Below, one piece after another: positions 16,217-24,338 of a DNA stretch of 64,000 nucleotides. This DNA is from Sphingorhabdus contaminans. GTDB lineage: Bacteria; Pseudomonadota; Alphaproteobacteria; Sphingomonadales; Sphingomonadaceae. The notes below the pieces were generated by a model, which had not been told where the DNA came from, made no database searches, and was given only the letters and a program-made list of their open reading frames with translations. Position numbers and translations under genes: made by a program. The first letter of the stretch is position 1; each line of letters starts with the position of its first letter. The stretch spans positions 248,001-312,000 of the forward strand of contig NZ_VKKU01000001.1 of assembly GCF_007280415.1 (NCBI RefSeq), given 5' to 3'.

Positions 16217-18043
16217 ATGAAAGAAGCACTGCATCAAATATGCCTTGAGGGGGCGTCAGAAGTTGACACTCCGGACGATGTCGTTCCGGTATTAAAAGAA
16301 GCCACACATACCACATCACCACATGTCTATGCACTTCCCGCGGCATCGCTACTGGTCGCGGCATGCGGCGGGGGCGGTGGCGGCGGTTCTTCCGCAGGCA
16401 CACCTCCGACGGCCCAGGTCGCAAAGCCTTCGACCGATGCGGAGGCAGCACGCTTCATTCTGAAATCCAGCCTTTCGGTAACCGAGGCGGAGATTACCAA
16501 CATAAAATCCATCGGTTACGAACCCTGGCTCAACGCCCAGATGGATGCCCCTGTCAACCAGACGGGCGTCGCATGGCTGTCATCGCGCGGCTATGACCAG
16601 ATTACGGCCGATAACTTTTTCGATAACGAATATCCCGGCGACTACATGATCTGGAACCAGCTCATGTCCGAGGCAAACGGAGTCCGCAAACGCGTTGCCC
16701 TGGCGCTTTCGGAATTTTTTGTCGTGTCTTTAACGGGTCTGGATTTCAGCTGGCGTGCGCAGGCAATTGCCTTTTACTGGGATCAGCTGAACTCCAACGC
16801 TTTCGGAAATTTCCGCAAATTGCTGGAGGATGTGACCCTTAATCCGGCGATGGGCTATTATCTCAGTACCCGGGGTAACCGGAAAGAAGATCCGCGGACG
16901 GGGCGTGTTCCTGACGAAAACTATGCACGTGAAGTCATGCAGTTGTTTACGATCGGGCTGTATCAGCTCAACAACGACGGAACGCGCAAACTTGATGCGA
17001 ACAACCAGCCGATCGAGACCTACACGAACAGTGATGTGACCAATTTGGCCCGTGTCTTCACCGGTTATAATTGGGATTTCACCGGCAATGTCCGTACACC
17101 ATCGGTCAGCGACCCTAACCGGATGATCAACAGCACAGGCTATGTCCTGAGACCCATGACCATTGATCCCACCAAGTGGGAATTCCCGTCAACAACCAGC
17201 CAGCATTCCACGTTGGAAGTAAACTTTCTCGGAACAAATATTCCCGCGAACACGGACGGTACGGCGGCGTTGAAAACGGCACTGGATGCCCTTTTCAACC
17301 ATGCCAATGTCGGACCGTTTTTCGCCAAACAGATGATCCAGCGGTTGGTAACCAGCAACCCCAGCACGGCCTATGTCGACCGGGTGGCGCGGGTTTTCAA
17401 CAATAATGGATCGGGTGCGCGCGGCGATTTGCGTGCCGTCTTCAAGGCTATCCTTCTCGATGATGAAGCCATGAATTCTGCCGGTTTGACGGCAGCCACC
17501 TTTGGCAAAGTGCGCGAACCGATGCTCCGCTTCGTACAATGGGGCCGGACATTCGGGGCCGCCTCGACCAGCGGCAATTGGCGGATCGGTAACCTGTCCG
17601 ATCTGGTCAGCGGGCTGGGGCAAAGCGCGCTCCGCTCCCCGTCCGTCTTCAACTTTTTCCGGCCGGGTTATGTGCCTGCCAATACGGCGATTGCGACCAA
17701 CTCGCTGGTCGCGCCGGAATTCCAGCTGATCAATGAATCGAGCACGCCGGGTTATGTCAACTTCATGACCTCGGCCATTGGCAGCACCAATGGGGTAGGG
17801 GGCGATGTCAAGGCTGCCTATACCAGCGAGCTCGCCATCGCGCATGACTCGACGGCGCTGCTTGACCGGATCTGTCTGTTGCTGGCGGCAAACCAGATAA
17901 CGGACGCCACCAAGGCAACGATCAAAACCGCGCTGGACGCGACGACCGTCACGCAAACCAGCACAACCGCCGAAAAGCAGCGCCGGGTCTATATGGCCGT
18001 ACTGCTTGTCATGGCCTCACCCGACTATCTCGTTCAGAAGTAA
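16217..18043 (+). CDS. DUF1800 family exported protein
   Basis: A 608-residue DUF1800 protein. A polar N terminus of about 38 residues is followed by a hydrophobic stretch and lipobox-like LVAAC, then a run of seven glycines, so it may be a lipoprotein. The domain starts with AARFILKSSLSVTEAEI, and includes RVALALSEFFVVS, the diagnostic NPAMGYYLS, DENYAREVMQLFTIGL and LARVFTGYNWDF. The biochemical role of DUF1800 is unknown. It is almost always paired with a DUF1501 gene, as here with an 11-base gap. A GAGGGCGGGA ribosome site precedes the ATG. Confidence 0.88.
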   Translation: MKEALHQICLEGASEVDTPDDVVPVLKEATHTTSPHVYALPAASLLVAACGGGGGGGSSAGTPPTAQVAKPSTDAEAARFILKSSLSVTEAEITNIKSIGYEPWLNAQMDAPVNQTGVAWLSSRGYDQITADNFFDNEYPGDYMIWNQLMSEANGVRKRVALALSEFFVVSLTGLDFSWRAQAIAFYWDQLNSNAFGNFRKLLEDVTLNPAMGYYLSTRGNRKEDPRTGRVPDENYAREVMQLFTIGLYQLNNDGTRKLDANNQPIETYTNSDVTNLARVFTGYNWDFTGNVRTPSVSDPNRMINSTGYVLRPMTIDPTKWEFPSTTSQHSTLEVNFLGTNIPANTDGTAALKTALDALFNHANVGPFFAKQMIQRLVTSNPSTAYVDRVARVFNNNGSGARGDLRAVFKAILLDDEAMNSAGLTAATFGKVREPMLRFVQWGRTFGAASTSGNWRIGNLSDLVSGLGQSALRSPSVFNFFRPGYVPANTAIATNSLVAPEFQLINESSTPGYVNFMTSAIGSTNGVGGDVKAAYTSELAIAHDSTALLDRICLLLAANQITDATKATIKTALDATTVTQTSTTAEKQRRVYMAVLLVMASPDYLVQK

Positions 18044-18054
18044 AGGCTTTCGCT

Positions 18055-19488
18055 ATGCATATCGGTAAAGCAAACGAACTTTCGCGGCGTGCCTTTCTTC
18101 GTCGTTCGAAACAACTGGCGGTCGCCGGATCCGCGTCGTCTTTCGCATTGGGCCTCGCCGGAATAGGTGAAGCAGCCGCGTTCAGTGCGGGCAATGATTA
18201 CAAGGCTCTGGTCTGTATCTTCCTATATGGCGGGAACGACCACAACAGCACATTGATGCCGTTCGATTCGGTCAATTATGACCTGTATAGCGCCATACGC
18301 GGCGGCGGTCCGGGGCAGACAGCGGGCGGGATCACCCTTGCACGCTCCAGCCTTGCGGCCACCGCGCTGACGCCAAGTGGTGGTCAGGTGCTGACGAACA
18401 ATCTGCAATATGCACTGGCGCCCCAGATGACACGGCTCAAGGCACTGTTTGATGCCGGACGCATGGCACCGTTGCTGAACGTCGGGCCGCTGATCGCGCC
18501 GCTTACGCTGGCGCAATATAACAGCTCCAACCACACGGCAAATCCGCGTCCGGCAAAGCTGTTCTCGCACAATGACCAGCAGTCGACATGGCAGTCGTCG
18601 AAACCCGAAGGCGCCACCGACGGCTGGGGCGGGCGCATGGGTGATCTGGCGATGTCCAGCAACGCCAACGCCCTGTTCACCTGCATTTCGGCGACCGGCA
18701 ATGCGGTGTTCCTGTCGGGCCAGACGGCATTGACCTATCAGGTATCATCGGCGGGCGCGCTGGCCGTGAATGGTATCAAGAACAATCTCTACGGTTCCTC
18801 TGCCGGCAGCGCGGCCTTGCGCACGCTGATGACGCAGACCAGCAACAATGTGTTCGAGGCCGAATATAACCGGGTGGCCAAACGCTCGATCGATGCCGAA
18901 GGCGTGGTCACGGCGGCGTTGCAGCCGATTACGCTCGCCACATCCTTCCGTCCGGCCACCGGGCGCAATAGCCTGGCGGAACAGTTGCAAGTCGTCGCCC
19001 GCCTCATCGCCGCACGCCAACCGCTGGGTGCGCGGCGGCAGGTCTTCATGGTCAGCATGGGCGGATATGACCTGCATGACAATCTCATCACCAATCAGGC
19101 CAATCTGATGGGCCAGCTCGATTTCGCGATGGATGCTTTTTACCGTGCAACGGTGGAATTGGGCGTGGCGGACAAGGTGACGACCTTTACCGCGTCCGAT
19201 TTCGGCCGGACGCTGCAATCCAATGGTGACGGGTCGGATCATGGCTGGGGATCGCACCACTTCATCATGGGCGGCGCGGTCAATGGCGGGCGCTTTTATG
19301 GCGTGGCGCCGCAGATTTCGGTCACCAGCCCTGACCAGGTCGGGCAGGGACGGCTGTTGCCGAATATTTCGGTCGACCAATATGCATCGACGCTGGCAAC
19401 ATGGTTTGGGGTATCGGCCAGCGAGTTGCCAAGCGTATCGCCCAATATCGGCCGCTTTGCGACCGCCAATCTGGGCTTCATGGCCTAA
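18055..19488 (+). CDS. DUF1501 family Tat-exported protein
   Basis: A 477-residue member of DUF1501, distantly related to the sulfatase/alkaline phosphatase fold. The N terminus carries a twin-arginine signal, SRRAFLRRS followed by a hydrophobic stretch to about residue 42. Conserved family segments are CIFLYGGNDHNSTLMP, LFSHNDQQSTWQS, GGYDLHDN, TFTASDFGRTLQSNGDGSDHGWGSHH and the C-terminal DQYASTLATWFGV. The His/Asp/Asn-rich clusters suggest a metal-binding active site, which is inference. It probably works with the DUF1800 protein in the envelope. A bidirectional terminator follows. Confidence 0.9.
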   Translation: MHIGKANELSRRAFLRRSKQLAVAGSASSFALGLAGIGEAAAFSAGNDYKALVCIFLYGGNDHNSTLMPFDSVNYDLYSAIRGGGPGQTAGGITLARSSLAATALTPSGGQVLTNNLQYALAPQMTRLKALFDAGRMAPLLNVGPLIAPLTLAQYNSSNHTANPRPAKLFSHNDQQSTWQSSKPEGATDGWGGRMGDLAMSSNANALFTCISATGNAVFLSGQTALTYQVSSAGALAVNGIKNNLYGSSAGSAALRTLMTQTSNNVFEAEYNRVAKRSIDAEGVVTAALQPITLATSFRPATGRNSLAEQLQVVARLIAARQPLGARRQVFMVSMGGYDLHDNLITNQANLMGQLDFAMDAFYRATVELGVADKVTTFTASDFGRTLQSNGDGSDHGWGSHHFIMGGAVNGGRFYGVAPQISVTSPDQVGQGRLLPNISVDQYASTLATWFGVSASELPSVSPNIGRFATANLGFMA

Positions 19489-19514
19489 AGCCCGGCCGTT
19501 GTAGGCATAAAAAA

Positions 19515-19544
19515 AGCCCGCCGCTGCGCTATGCAGGGCGGGCT
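19515..19544. terminator. Bidirectional Rho-independent terminator
   Basis: An 8-bp GC-rich stem (agcccgcc / ggcgggct) with a 14-base loop lies between the convergent DUF1501 and lipoprotein genes. An A run precedes it and tcttt follows, so it can end transcripts from both sides. Confidence 0.85.
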
Positions 19545-19563
19545 TCTTTACGAAGAGCGCGAT

Positions 19564-19860
19564 TTACTTCGCAGCTTCTTTCATGTCCTTGCCAGCTTCT
19601 TCGACAGCAGCGCCAGCAGCGGCGGTTGCGTCCTTGGCAGCGTCGGCGGTTGCGTCAGCGGCTTTGTCAGCAGCTTCGGCGGTCGCGTCTGCAGCGCCTT
19701 CAGCAGCTTCCATCGCGCCTTCTGCGCCAGCTTCAACAGCATTGCCGGTTGCTTCTGCAGCTTCCGTGGTTTCTTCAGCGGCCTTTTCGGCTTCCTGGCC
19801 ACATGCGCCAAGTGCTACGGTGAATGCCAGAGCGGCGGCAGTTGCGACAAATTTCTTCAT
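19564..19860 (-). CDS. Alanine-rich repeat lipoprotein
   Basis: A 98-residue secreted lipoprotein. The signal peptide MKKFVATAAALAFTVALGAC has a clear lipobox (LGAC, Cys20). The rest is almost entirely Ala, Glu, Asp, Lys and Thr, in short degenerate repeats such as AADATAEAADKAADATADAA, predicted to be one long amphipathic helix resembling LEA-type 11-mers. AGGAGA six bases upstream supports the start. It probably forms an extended helix tethered to a membrane; no specific function can be claimed. It ends at the shared terminator with the DUF1501 gene. Confidence 0.85.
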   Translation of the reverse strand: MKKFVATAAALAFTVALGACGQEAEKAAEETTEAAEATGNAVEAGAEGAMEAAEGAADATAEAADKAADATADAAKDATAAAGAAVEEAGKDMKEAAK

Positions 19861-19932
19861 TTCTTATCTCCTATATCCCTATGGCCCCTTGCGGGAATTC
19901 TCGGCCTAACGGAAGAATCCCGCTTTATGCAA

Positions 19933-20346
19933 CTATTTTTCGCTGCCTTTGCCCTTTCCCCACTGGCGCGCGAAGGTGTAACCGAGATAGCCGGTGCCGA
20001 AGAGGGCATAGAGCGGTTCGGGTAAGCCGTTCAGATAGGCGTTCATTCCCGAAGCGATCTGCGCGGCCGTTTCGGGGCGGACGGCGGCGATCAGGCCCAT
20101 GGGAATCGCCCACAGGATCATTGCATACATGACATAAAGAAAGCTGGGTCGCGCGCGGCTTGTCCACGGGTCGGGCGACTGCGCCTCTGCCAGTACCGCC
20201 GATAGCTGGGTACGCAGGCTTTCCATCTCCAGACTGCCCTGCAACTTTACAAGTTCCAGCTTGGCTGCGTCGCGGGCCTTGGGGTCAGGGATGATCTTGT
20301 CGATCAGGCTGGTGATAGGGCCGATGATGGTGTCGATAAGCGGCAT
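19933..20346 (-). CDS. Holin of the GTA 3TM type
   Basis: A 137-residue protein matching the three-transmembrane holin family linked to gene-transfer-agent release (GTA_holin_3TM, formerly DUF3154). Family-like features are an N-terminal IIGPITSLIDKIIPDPKARDAAKLE helix, the segment DPWTSRARPSFLYVMY, and a C-terminal membrane stretch ALFGTGYLGYTFARQW. Start 20346 is backed by GAGGAG. It lies 22 bases downstream of a GH108 endolysin, the same pairing used for GTA release in Rhodobacter. No capsid or terminase genes are present nearby. Confidence 0.82.
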   Translation of the reverse strand: MPLIDTIIGPITSLIDKIIPDPKARDAAKLELVKLQGSLEMESLRTQLSAVLAEAQSPDPWTSRARPSFLYVMYAMILWAIPMGLIAAVRPETAAQIASGMNAYLNGLPEPLYALFGTGYLGYTFARQWGKGKGSEK

Positions 20347-20368
20347 ATTCTGTCTCCTCGCGGCTAAT

Positions 20369-20917
20369 TTATCCAATACGGTTCGCAATCCAGCCATAGG
20401 CAAAAGCTTCCTGCGAAGGGCGCGCTTCGGTCAGATGGATGTAATGCACCCCTTGCAAGGCATCGATTGCCTTGCATAAAACCTCTTCACCCTGCGCCCC
20501 GCGAAGCTTGTGAAAGGCATCAAGCGCGGCGAGAGTGACGGGACCGATCTGCCGGTCCACCTGCAGATCGGGAAAATCGCGGCCATTGCGGTTGAGGGCG
20601 TTGAGCGCCCGTTGCAAAAACCCCGAAGCGACCGCCGGTCCCACATTGACGCCGCTGTCCAGCAGCCGGATAGCAAGCCGTTTTGCGCGCTTTGCGACCT
20701 GGTCAAAGCGGGGTGCGGTCCAATAAACCTGCCGGTAAATCGCCTCTGCCTTTGCCCTTGGCAGGTGGCGCATGTCGCCATCATAGCCGTTCTGCCGTGC
20801 GACTGCCTCGGTAATGCCCCACCGCGTCTTACCGCCGCGGTCCGCGGGGTGATCGACATAACCGCCCTCACGCAGGATCAGGGCATCAATATAGGGAGCA
20901 ATGTCGATAATGGTCAT
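20369..20917 (-). CDS. GH108 endolysin (N-acetylmuramidase) with peptidoglycan-binding domain
   Basis: A 182-residue phage-type lysozyme. The catalytic GH108 domain begins with LILREGGYVDHPADRGGKTRWGIT; the Glu in LREGGY is the expected catalytic residue. The second half (DSGVNVGPAVASGFLQRALN to RPSQEAFAYGWIANR) fits the PG_binding_3 domain. It has no signal peptide, so export should depend on the adjacent holin. An upstream in-frame GTG at 20935 exists, but ATG 20917 gives the conserved start. Together with the holin it forms a lysis cassette of gene-transfer-agent or phage origin. Confidence 0.85.
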   Translation of the reverse strand: MTIIDIAPYIDALILREGGYVDHPADRGGKTRWGITEAVARQNGYDGDMRHLPRAKAEAIYRQVYWTAPRFDQVAKRAKRLAIRLLDSGVNVGPAVASGFLQRALNALNRNGRDFPDLQVDRQIGPVTLAALDAFHKLRGAQGEEVLCKAIDALQGVHYIHLTEARPSQEAFAYGWIANRIG

Positions 20918-21031
20918 TCTCTGTCTCGCTTTCACGAATCGAGATAACCTATATGGTTCGCTGTAGGAAAGCGCAGAATGACGCGCGCGCTAAAGCGGCG
21001 ATTTTGAGCTTTTGGCATGTTGGTAGAAAAA

Positions 21032-21108
21032 TGGTCGGGACGACAGGATTCGAACCTGCGACCCCCACACCCCCAGTGTGATGCGCTACCAGGCTGCGCT
21101 ACGTCCCG
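21032..21108 (-). tRNA. tRNA-Pro (anticodon GGG)
   Basis: The reverse complement folds as a cloverleaf: acceptor CGGGACG/CGTCCCG, D stem GCGC/GCGC, anticodon stem TCACA/TGTGG with loop CTGGGGG (anticodon GGG), T arm GCAGG TTCGAAT CCTGT. The CCA end is encoded (21032-21034). The CGGGACGTAGCGCAG start is typical of bacterial tRNA-Pro. Confidence 0.97.
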
Positions 21109-21288
21109 ACCGCCAATGTCCGCGCTGCGGCATTGGAAGCGCGCCTATATGGTGGTGCTTTGGCAAAAGCAAGGCGGTTTCGGTGCTTTGACGTTGCGTC
21201 GCGGGGGTGCAGGTGATAATCGCGCCCGATTGTTTCACCGCACCGCTCAAAAGACGGTGTCTTAAAATCATTGTCGCAAGGATTTTCG

Positions 21289-21615
21289 ATGGATTCGCTT
21301 CTCTTTTTGGCTGCTGCGCCAGCTGCCGGTGGTTCGGCCTTTTTTGTGCAGATCTTTCCGCTGCTCCTGATTTTCGTCGTTTTTTACTTCTTTCTGATCC
21401 GTCCGCAGCAAAAGCGCGCCAAGGAACATGAAGCCAAGATCAACGCCGTGCAGAAGAATGACGAAGTCGTGACCGGTGGCGGCCTGATGGGTAAGGTTAC
21501 CAGGGTTGCTGACGATCATGTCGAAATCGAAATCGCCCCCAATGTCCGCGTCAAGGCGGTAAAGGCGACCCTGGCCAATGTGCAGCCGCGCGGTACCAAG
21601 GCGGCAAATGACTGA
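21289..21615 (+). CDS. yajC: Preprotein translocase subunit YajC
   Basis: A 108-residue accessory subunit of the Sec translocon (SecDF-YajC). There is a short periplasmic N terminus, then one membrane helix containing FPLLLIFVVFYFFLIRPQQKR. The cytoplasmic domain has the family segment NDEVVTGGGLMGKV and VEIEIAPNVRVKAVKATL. AAGGA six bases upstream supports the ATG at 21289; an in-frame TTG at 21271 is less likely. It is first in the yajC-secD-secF operon. Confidence 0.95.
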   Translation: MDSLLFLAAAPAAGGSAFFVQIFPLLLIFVVFYFFLIRPQQKRAKEHEAKINAVQKNDEVVTGGGLMGKVTRVADDHVEIEIAPNVRVKAVKATLANVQPRGTKAAND

Positions 21616-21683
21616 TCCCTTGGGGTTGAACGCTTAAGGCATCGACCCCAAATTCCCTTTTCCAGTCCGTTCGGAACCTGATT

Positions 21684-23282
21684 ATGCTAGATTTTCCCCG
21701 TTGGCGTGTGTGGATGTTGAGCCTTCTGGTGCTCGTTGGCGTTTTGCTTGCCATCCCCAGCGTTTTGCCGACCTCCATACGTGCGCAACTGGCGCAATTT
21801 GTGCCGACACCGACAATCAACCTCGGTCTCGATCTGGCAGGTGGTAGCCACATATTGTTGGAAGCCGACACGTCACAATTGGCTGAAACCCGGCTGGAAG
21901 CACTGGAAGACAGCGTTCGTTCCGCGATGCGCCGTACCGACCCGCGCATTGCCATCGGGAATGTGTCACGGGCAAATGGCCAGTTGAGCTTCACGGTTAC
22001 GGATTCGTCGCAGGTCGACGCGGCACGTGAGGCGCTCCTGCCCTTGACGAGCAACACATTGGGCAGCCGCGACTGGAATATTGGCGTCAACGACGGCAAC
22101 CGGATTGTCCTTTCACCCGCCAGCACCGGCAACGAAACCGCGCTGGATCAGGCGATGGACACGGCAAAAGACGTGATCGACCGGCGCATCAACGCGCTCG
22201 GAACGCTCGAGCCGACCATTATCCGCCAGGGCGAAAATCGCATCGTGGTGCAGGTTCCAGGGTTGGAAGACCCCGAAGCGTTGAAGGCACTTATTGGTAA
22301 AACGGCAAAGTTGGAATTCAAGCTGGTCGATGAACAGGCGGATCCTGACCAGACGGCCAAAGGTATTGCCCGCGTCGGCAGCCAGGTTCTGCCCTATCCC
22401 GACAATCCATCGGGATTGCCGAATATCGCGGTCCGCCGGCTGGGCGGTATTTCGGGCGACAAGCTGATCAAGGCCGATCCGACCTTTGACCAGCAGACGA
22501 ACGAACCTGCGGTCACCATCCAGTTCGACAGCGAAGGCGGCCAGAAATTTGCGCGCATGACGCAGCAGAATACCGGTAAGTTGTTCGCGATCATATTGGA
22601 CGGTCAGGTCATTTCCGCGCCGCAGATCAAGGAACCGATTTTTGGCGGTATCTCGCAGATTTCGGGCAGTTTCACGGTGGAAAGCGCCAATGCGCTTTCG
22701 ATCTCCTTGCGTTCCGGTGCCTTGCCGGTGGATCTGAAAATCGTCGAAGAACGGTCAGTTGGTCCTGACCTTGGTGCCGATTCGATCCGTCGCGGCATTC
22801 TGGCCGCGGTGATCGGCACGACGTCCATTCTTGTGTTGATGTTCGCGGTTTATGGCCGCTTCGGCATGTATGCCAACATTGCGCTGGTCATCAACATCGG
22901 CCTTATCCTTGGCGTCATGGCGTTGGCGAACGCCACTCTGACACTACCGGGTATTGCGGGCTTCGTGCTGACAATTGGTGCTGCGGTGGACGCGAACGTG
23001 CTGATTAATGAACGTATCCGCGAAGAACTGAAGCGAGGGCGACGTGTCGTCCAGGCGATTGAATTTGGTTATAAAGAAGCCAGCCGCGCCATTTTTGACG
23101 CGAACAGCACCAATGTCATTGCTGCGGTTTTGCTGTTCATCTTCGGCTCCGGCCCGATCCGCGGTTTCGCCGTCGTGTTGATGATCGGTATTGTCACATC
23201 GGTCTTCACGGCTGTCACGCTGACCCGCATGTGGGTCGCAGGCTGGGTGAAACGCACCCGTCCGCAAGAACTGGTTATCTGA
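21684..23282 (+). CDS. secD: Protein translocase subunit SecD
   Basis: A 532-residue inner membrane protein of the RND superfamily that uses the proton motive force to complete protein export. There is one N-terminal helix, then the large periplasmic P1 domain beginning with the SecD signature GLDLAGGSHILLE, and FTVESANALSISLRSGALP ahead of the membrane domain. Five further helices form the RND core, with IGAAVDANVLINERIREELKRG. The gene is intact and directly upstream of secF, with an 11-base gap. Confidence 0.96.
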   Translation: MLDFPRWRVWMLSLLVLVGVLLAIPSVLPTSIRAQLAQFVPTPTINLGLDLAGGSHILLEADTSQLAETRLEALEDSVRSAMRRTDPRIAIGNVSRANGQLSFTVTDSSQVDAAREALLPLTSNTLGSRDWNIGVNDGNRIVLSPASTGNETALDQAMDTAKDVIDRRINALGTLEPTIIRQGENRIVVQVPGLEDPEALKALIGKTAKLEFKLVDEQADPDQTAKGIARVGSQVLPYPDNPSGLPNIAVRRLGGISGDKLIKADPTFDQQTNEPAVTIQFDSEGGQKFARMTQQNTGKLFAIILDGQVISAPQIKEPIFGGISQISGSFTVESANALSISLRSGALPVDLKIVEERSVGPDLGADSIRRGILAAVIGTTSILVLMFAVYGRFGMYANIALVINIGLILGVMALANATLTLPGIAGFVLTIGAAVDANVLINERIREELKRGRRVVQAIEFGYKEASRAIFDANSTNVIAAVLLFIFGSGPIRGFAVVLMIGIVTSVFTAVTLTRMWVAGWVKRTRPQELVI

Positions 23283-23293
23283 GGTAAAGTGCC

Positions 23294-24280
23294 ATGAAAT
23301 TACTCAAGCTTGTTCCCGACGATACCAATATCGACTTTCTCAAATGGCGCGTGTTTGCCTTTGCGCTGAGCCTGGTGCTGATGGCGGCTTCGATCGGCCT
23401 GGTTGCAACCAAGGGGCTAAATTTTGGCGTCGATTTCATCGGTGGCCAAATGATCCGCGCGACCTTCACCCAAAGCGCAACGGCGCCCGTATCGGAACTG
23501 CGGACCAAGGTTGGTACCTTGGGCTATGGCGAACCGACAATCCAGCGTTTCGGCAAGGAAAATCAGGTGTCGATCCGCATGAAGCTGCCCGAAGGCGCAG
23601 ACAAAAACCCTGAGCTGGCCAACGCCATGGCCGTGAAAATCACGAATAAGCTGAAGGCCGATTATCCCGGCGTGCGGATTGACGGGGTCGATTCGGTTTC
23701 CGGCAAGGTGTCGGAAGAATTGTTCAGTAAAGGGATGCTCGCGCTTCTGGCCGCCATGGCCGGGGTATCGCTTTATATCTGGATCAGGTTTGAATGGCAG
23801 TTCGGGGTCGGGGCGATCTGGTCCCTTGTGCATGACGTGACACTCACCTTCGGATTATTCTCTCTGGTGGGGCTGGAATTCGATCTTAACATCATCGCCG
23901 CGTTGCTGACGATTATCGGTTATTCTCTAAACGATACCGTCGTGGTCTATGACCGAATACGCGAAAATCTGATGAAGTTCCGCAAGATGGACATGGCCGG
24001 TTTGCTGAACCTGTCGGTTAACGAAACATTGGCGCGTACTGTGATGACCAGTGTCTCGATCTCGCTGCCCTTGCTGGTACTGGTGTTCTTCGGTCCGGAC
24101 GTGATCTTCGGGTTCAGCCTTGCGATGGCCTTCGGGATTATCGTCGGTACCTATTCGTCCATCTATCAGGCGGCACCGATTTTGATCTGGCTGAAAGTCG
24201 GACCGCACAGCTTCGTACCCACAGAAGGTGCAGCCCCCAAGGCGGAACGTCTGGGCGAAAGCTTCGGCGCGCAGCCTTGA
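23294..24280 (+). CDS. secF: Protein translocase subunit SecF
   Basis: A 328-residue partner of SecD with six membrane helices. It shows GLNFGVDFIGGQMIRATF near the N terminus, a small periplasmic domain with the VSGKVSEELFSKG segment, and the membrane core GYSLNDTVVVYDRIRENL and NETLARTVMTSVS, which are SecF signatures. GAGGTAAAG precedes the ATG. It is the last gene of the operon; a GC hairpin lies 12 bases after the stop. Confidence 0.96.
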   Translation: MKLLKLVPDDTNIDFLKWRVFAFALSLVLMAASIGLVATKGLNFGVDFIGGQMIRATFTQSATAPVSELRTKVGTLGYGEPTIQRFGKENQVSIRMKLPEGADKNPELANAMAVKITNKLKADYPGVRIDGVDSVSGKVSEELFSKGMLALLAAMAGVSLYIWIRFEWQFGVGAIWSLVHDVTLTFGLFSLVGLEFDLNIIAALLTIIGYSLNDTVVVYDRIRENLMKFRKMDMAGLLNLSVNETLARTVMTSVSISLPLLVLVFFGPDVIFGFSLAMAFGIIVGTYSSIYQAAPILIWLKVGPHSFVPTEGAAPKAERLGESFGAQP

Positions 24281-24292
24281 ATTGAGGTTTCG

Positions 24293-24318
24293 GGAGCGGT
24301 CGTTAACAAGACCGCTCC
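24293..24318. terminator. Hairpin between convergent secF and glycosyltransferase genes
   Basis: A perfect 9-bp stem (ggagcggtc / gaccgctcc) with loop gttaacaa. There is no clear T run on either side, so this is a probable but not textbook terminator. Confidence 0.6.
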
Positions 24319-24338
24319 ACCTAATTCGCTAAATCACC

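Noticed and set aside
20369-20935. Prophage remnant interpretation of the endolysin and holin
   Set aside because: No other phage gene is near, and the pair matches the GTA-type release module better; kept as a finding instead.
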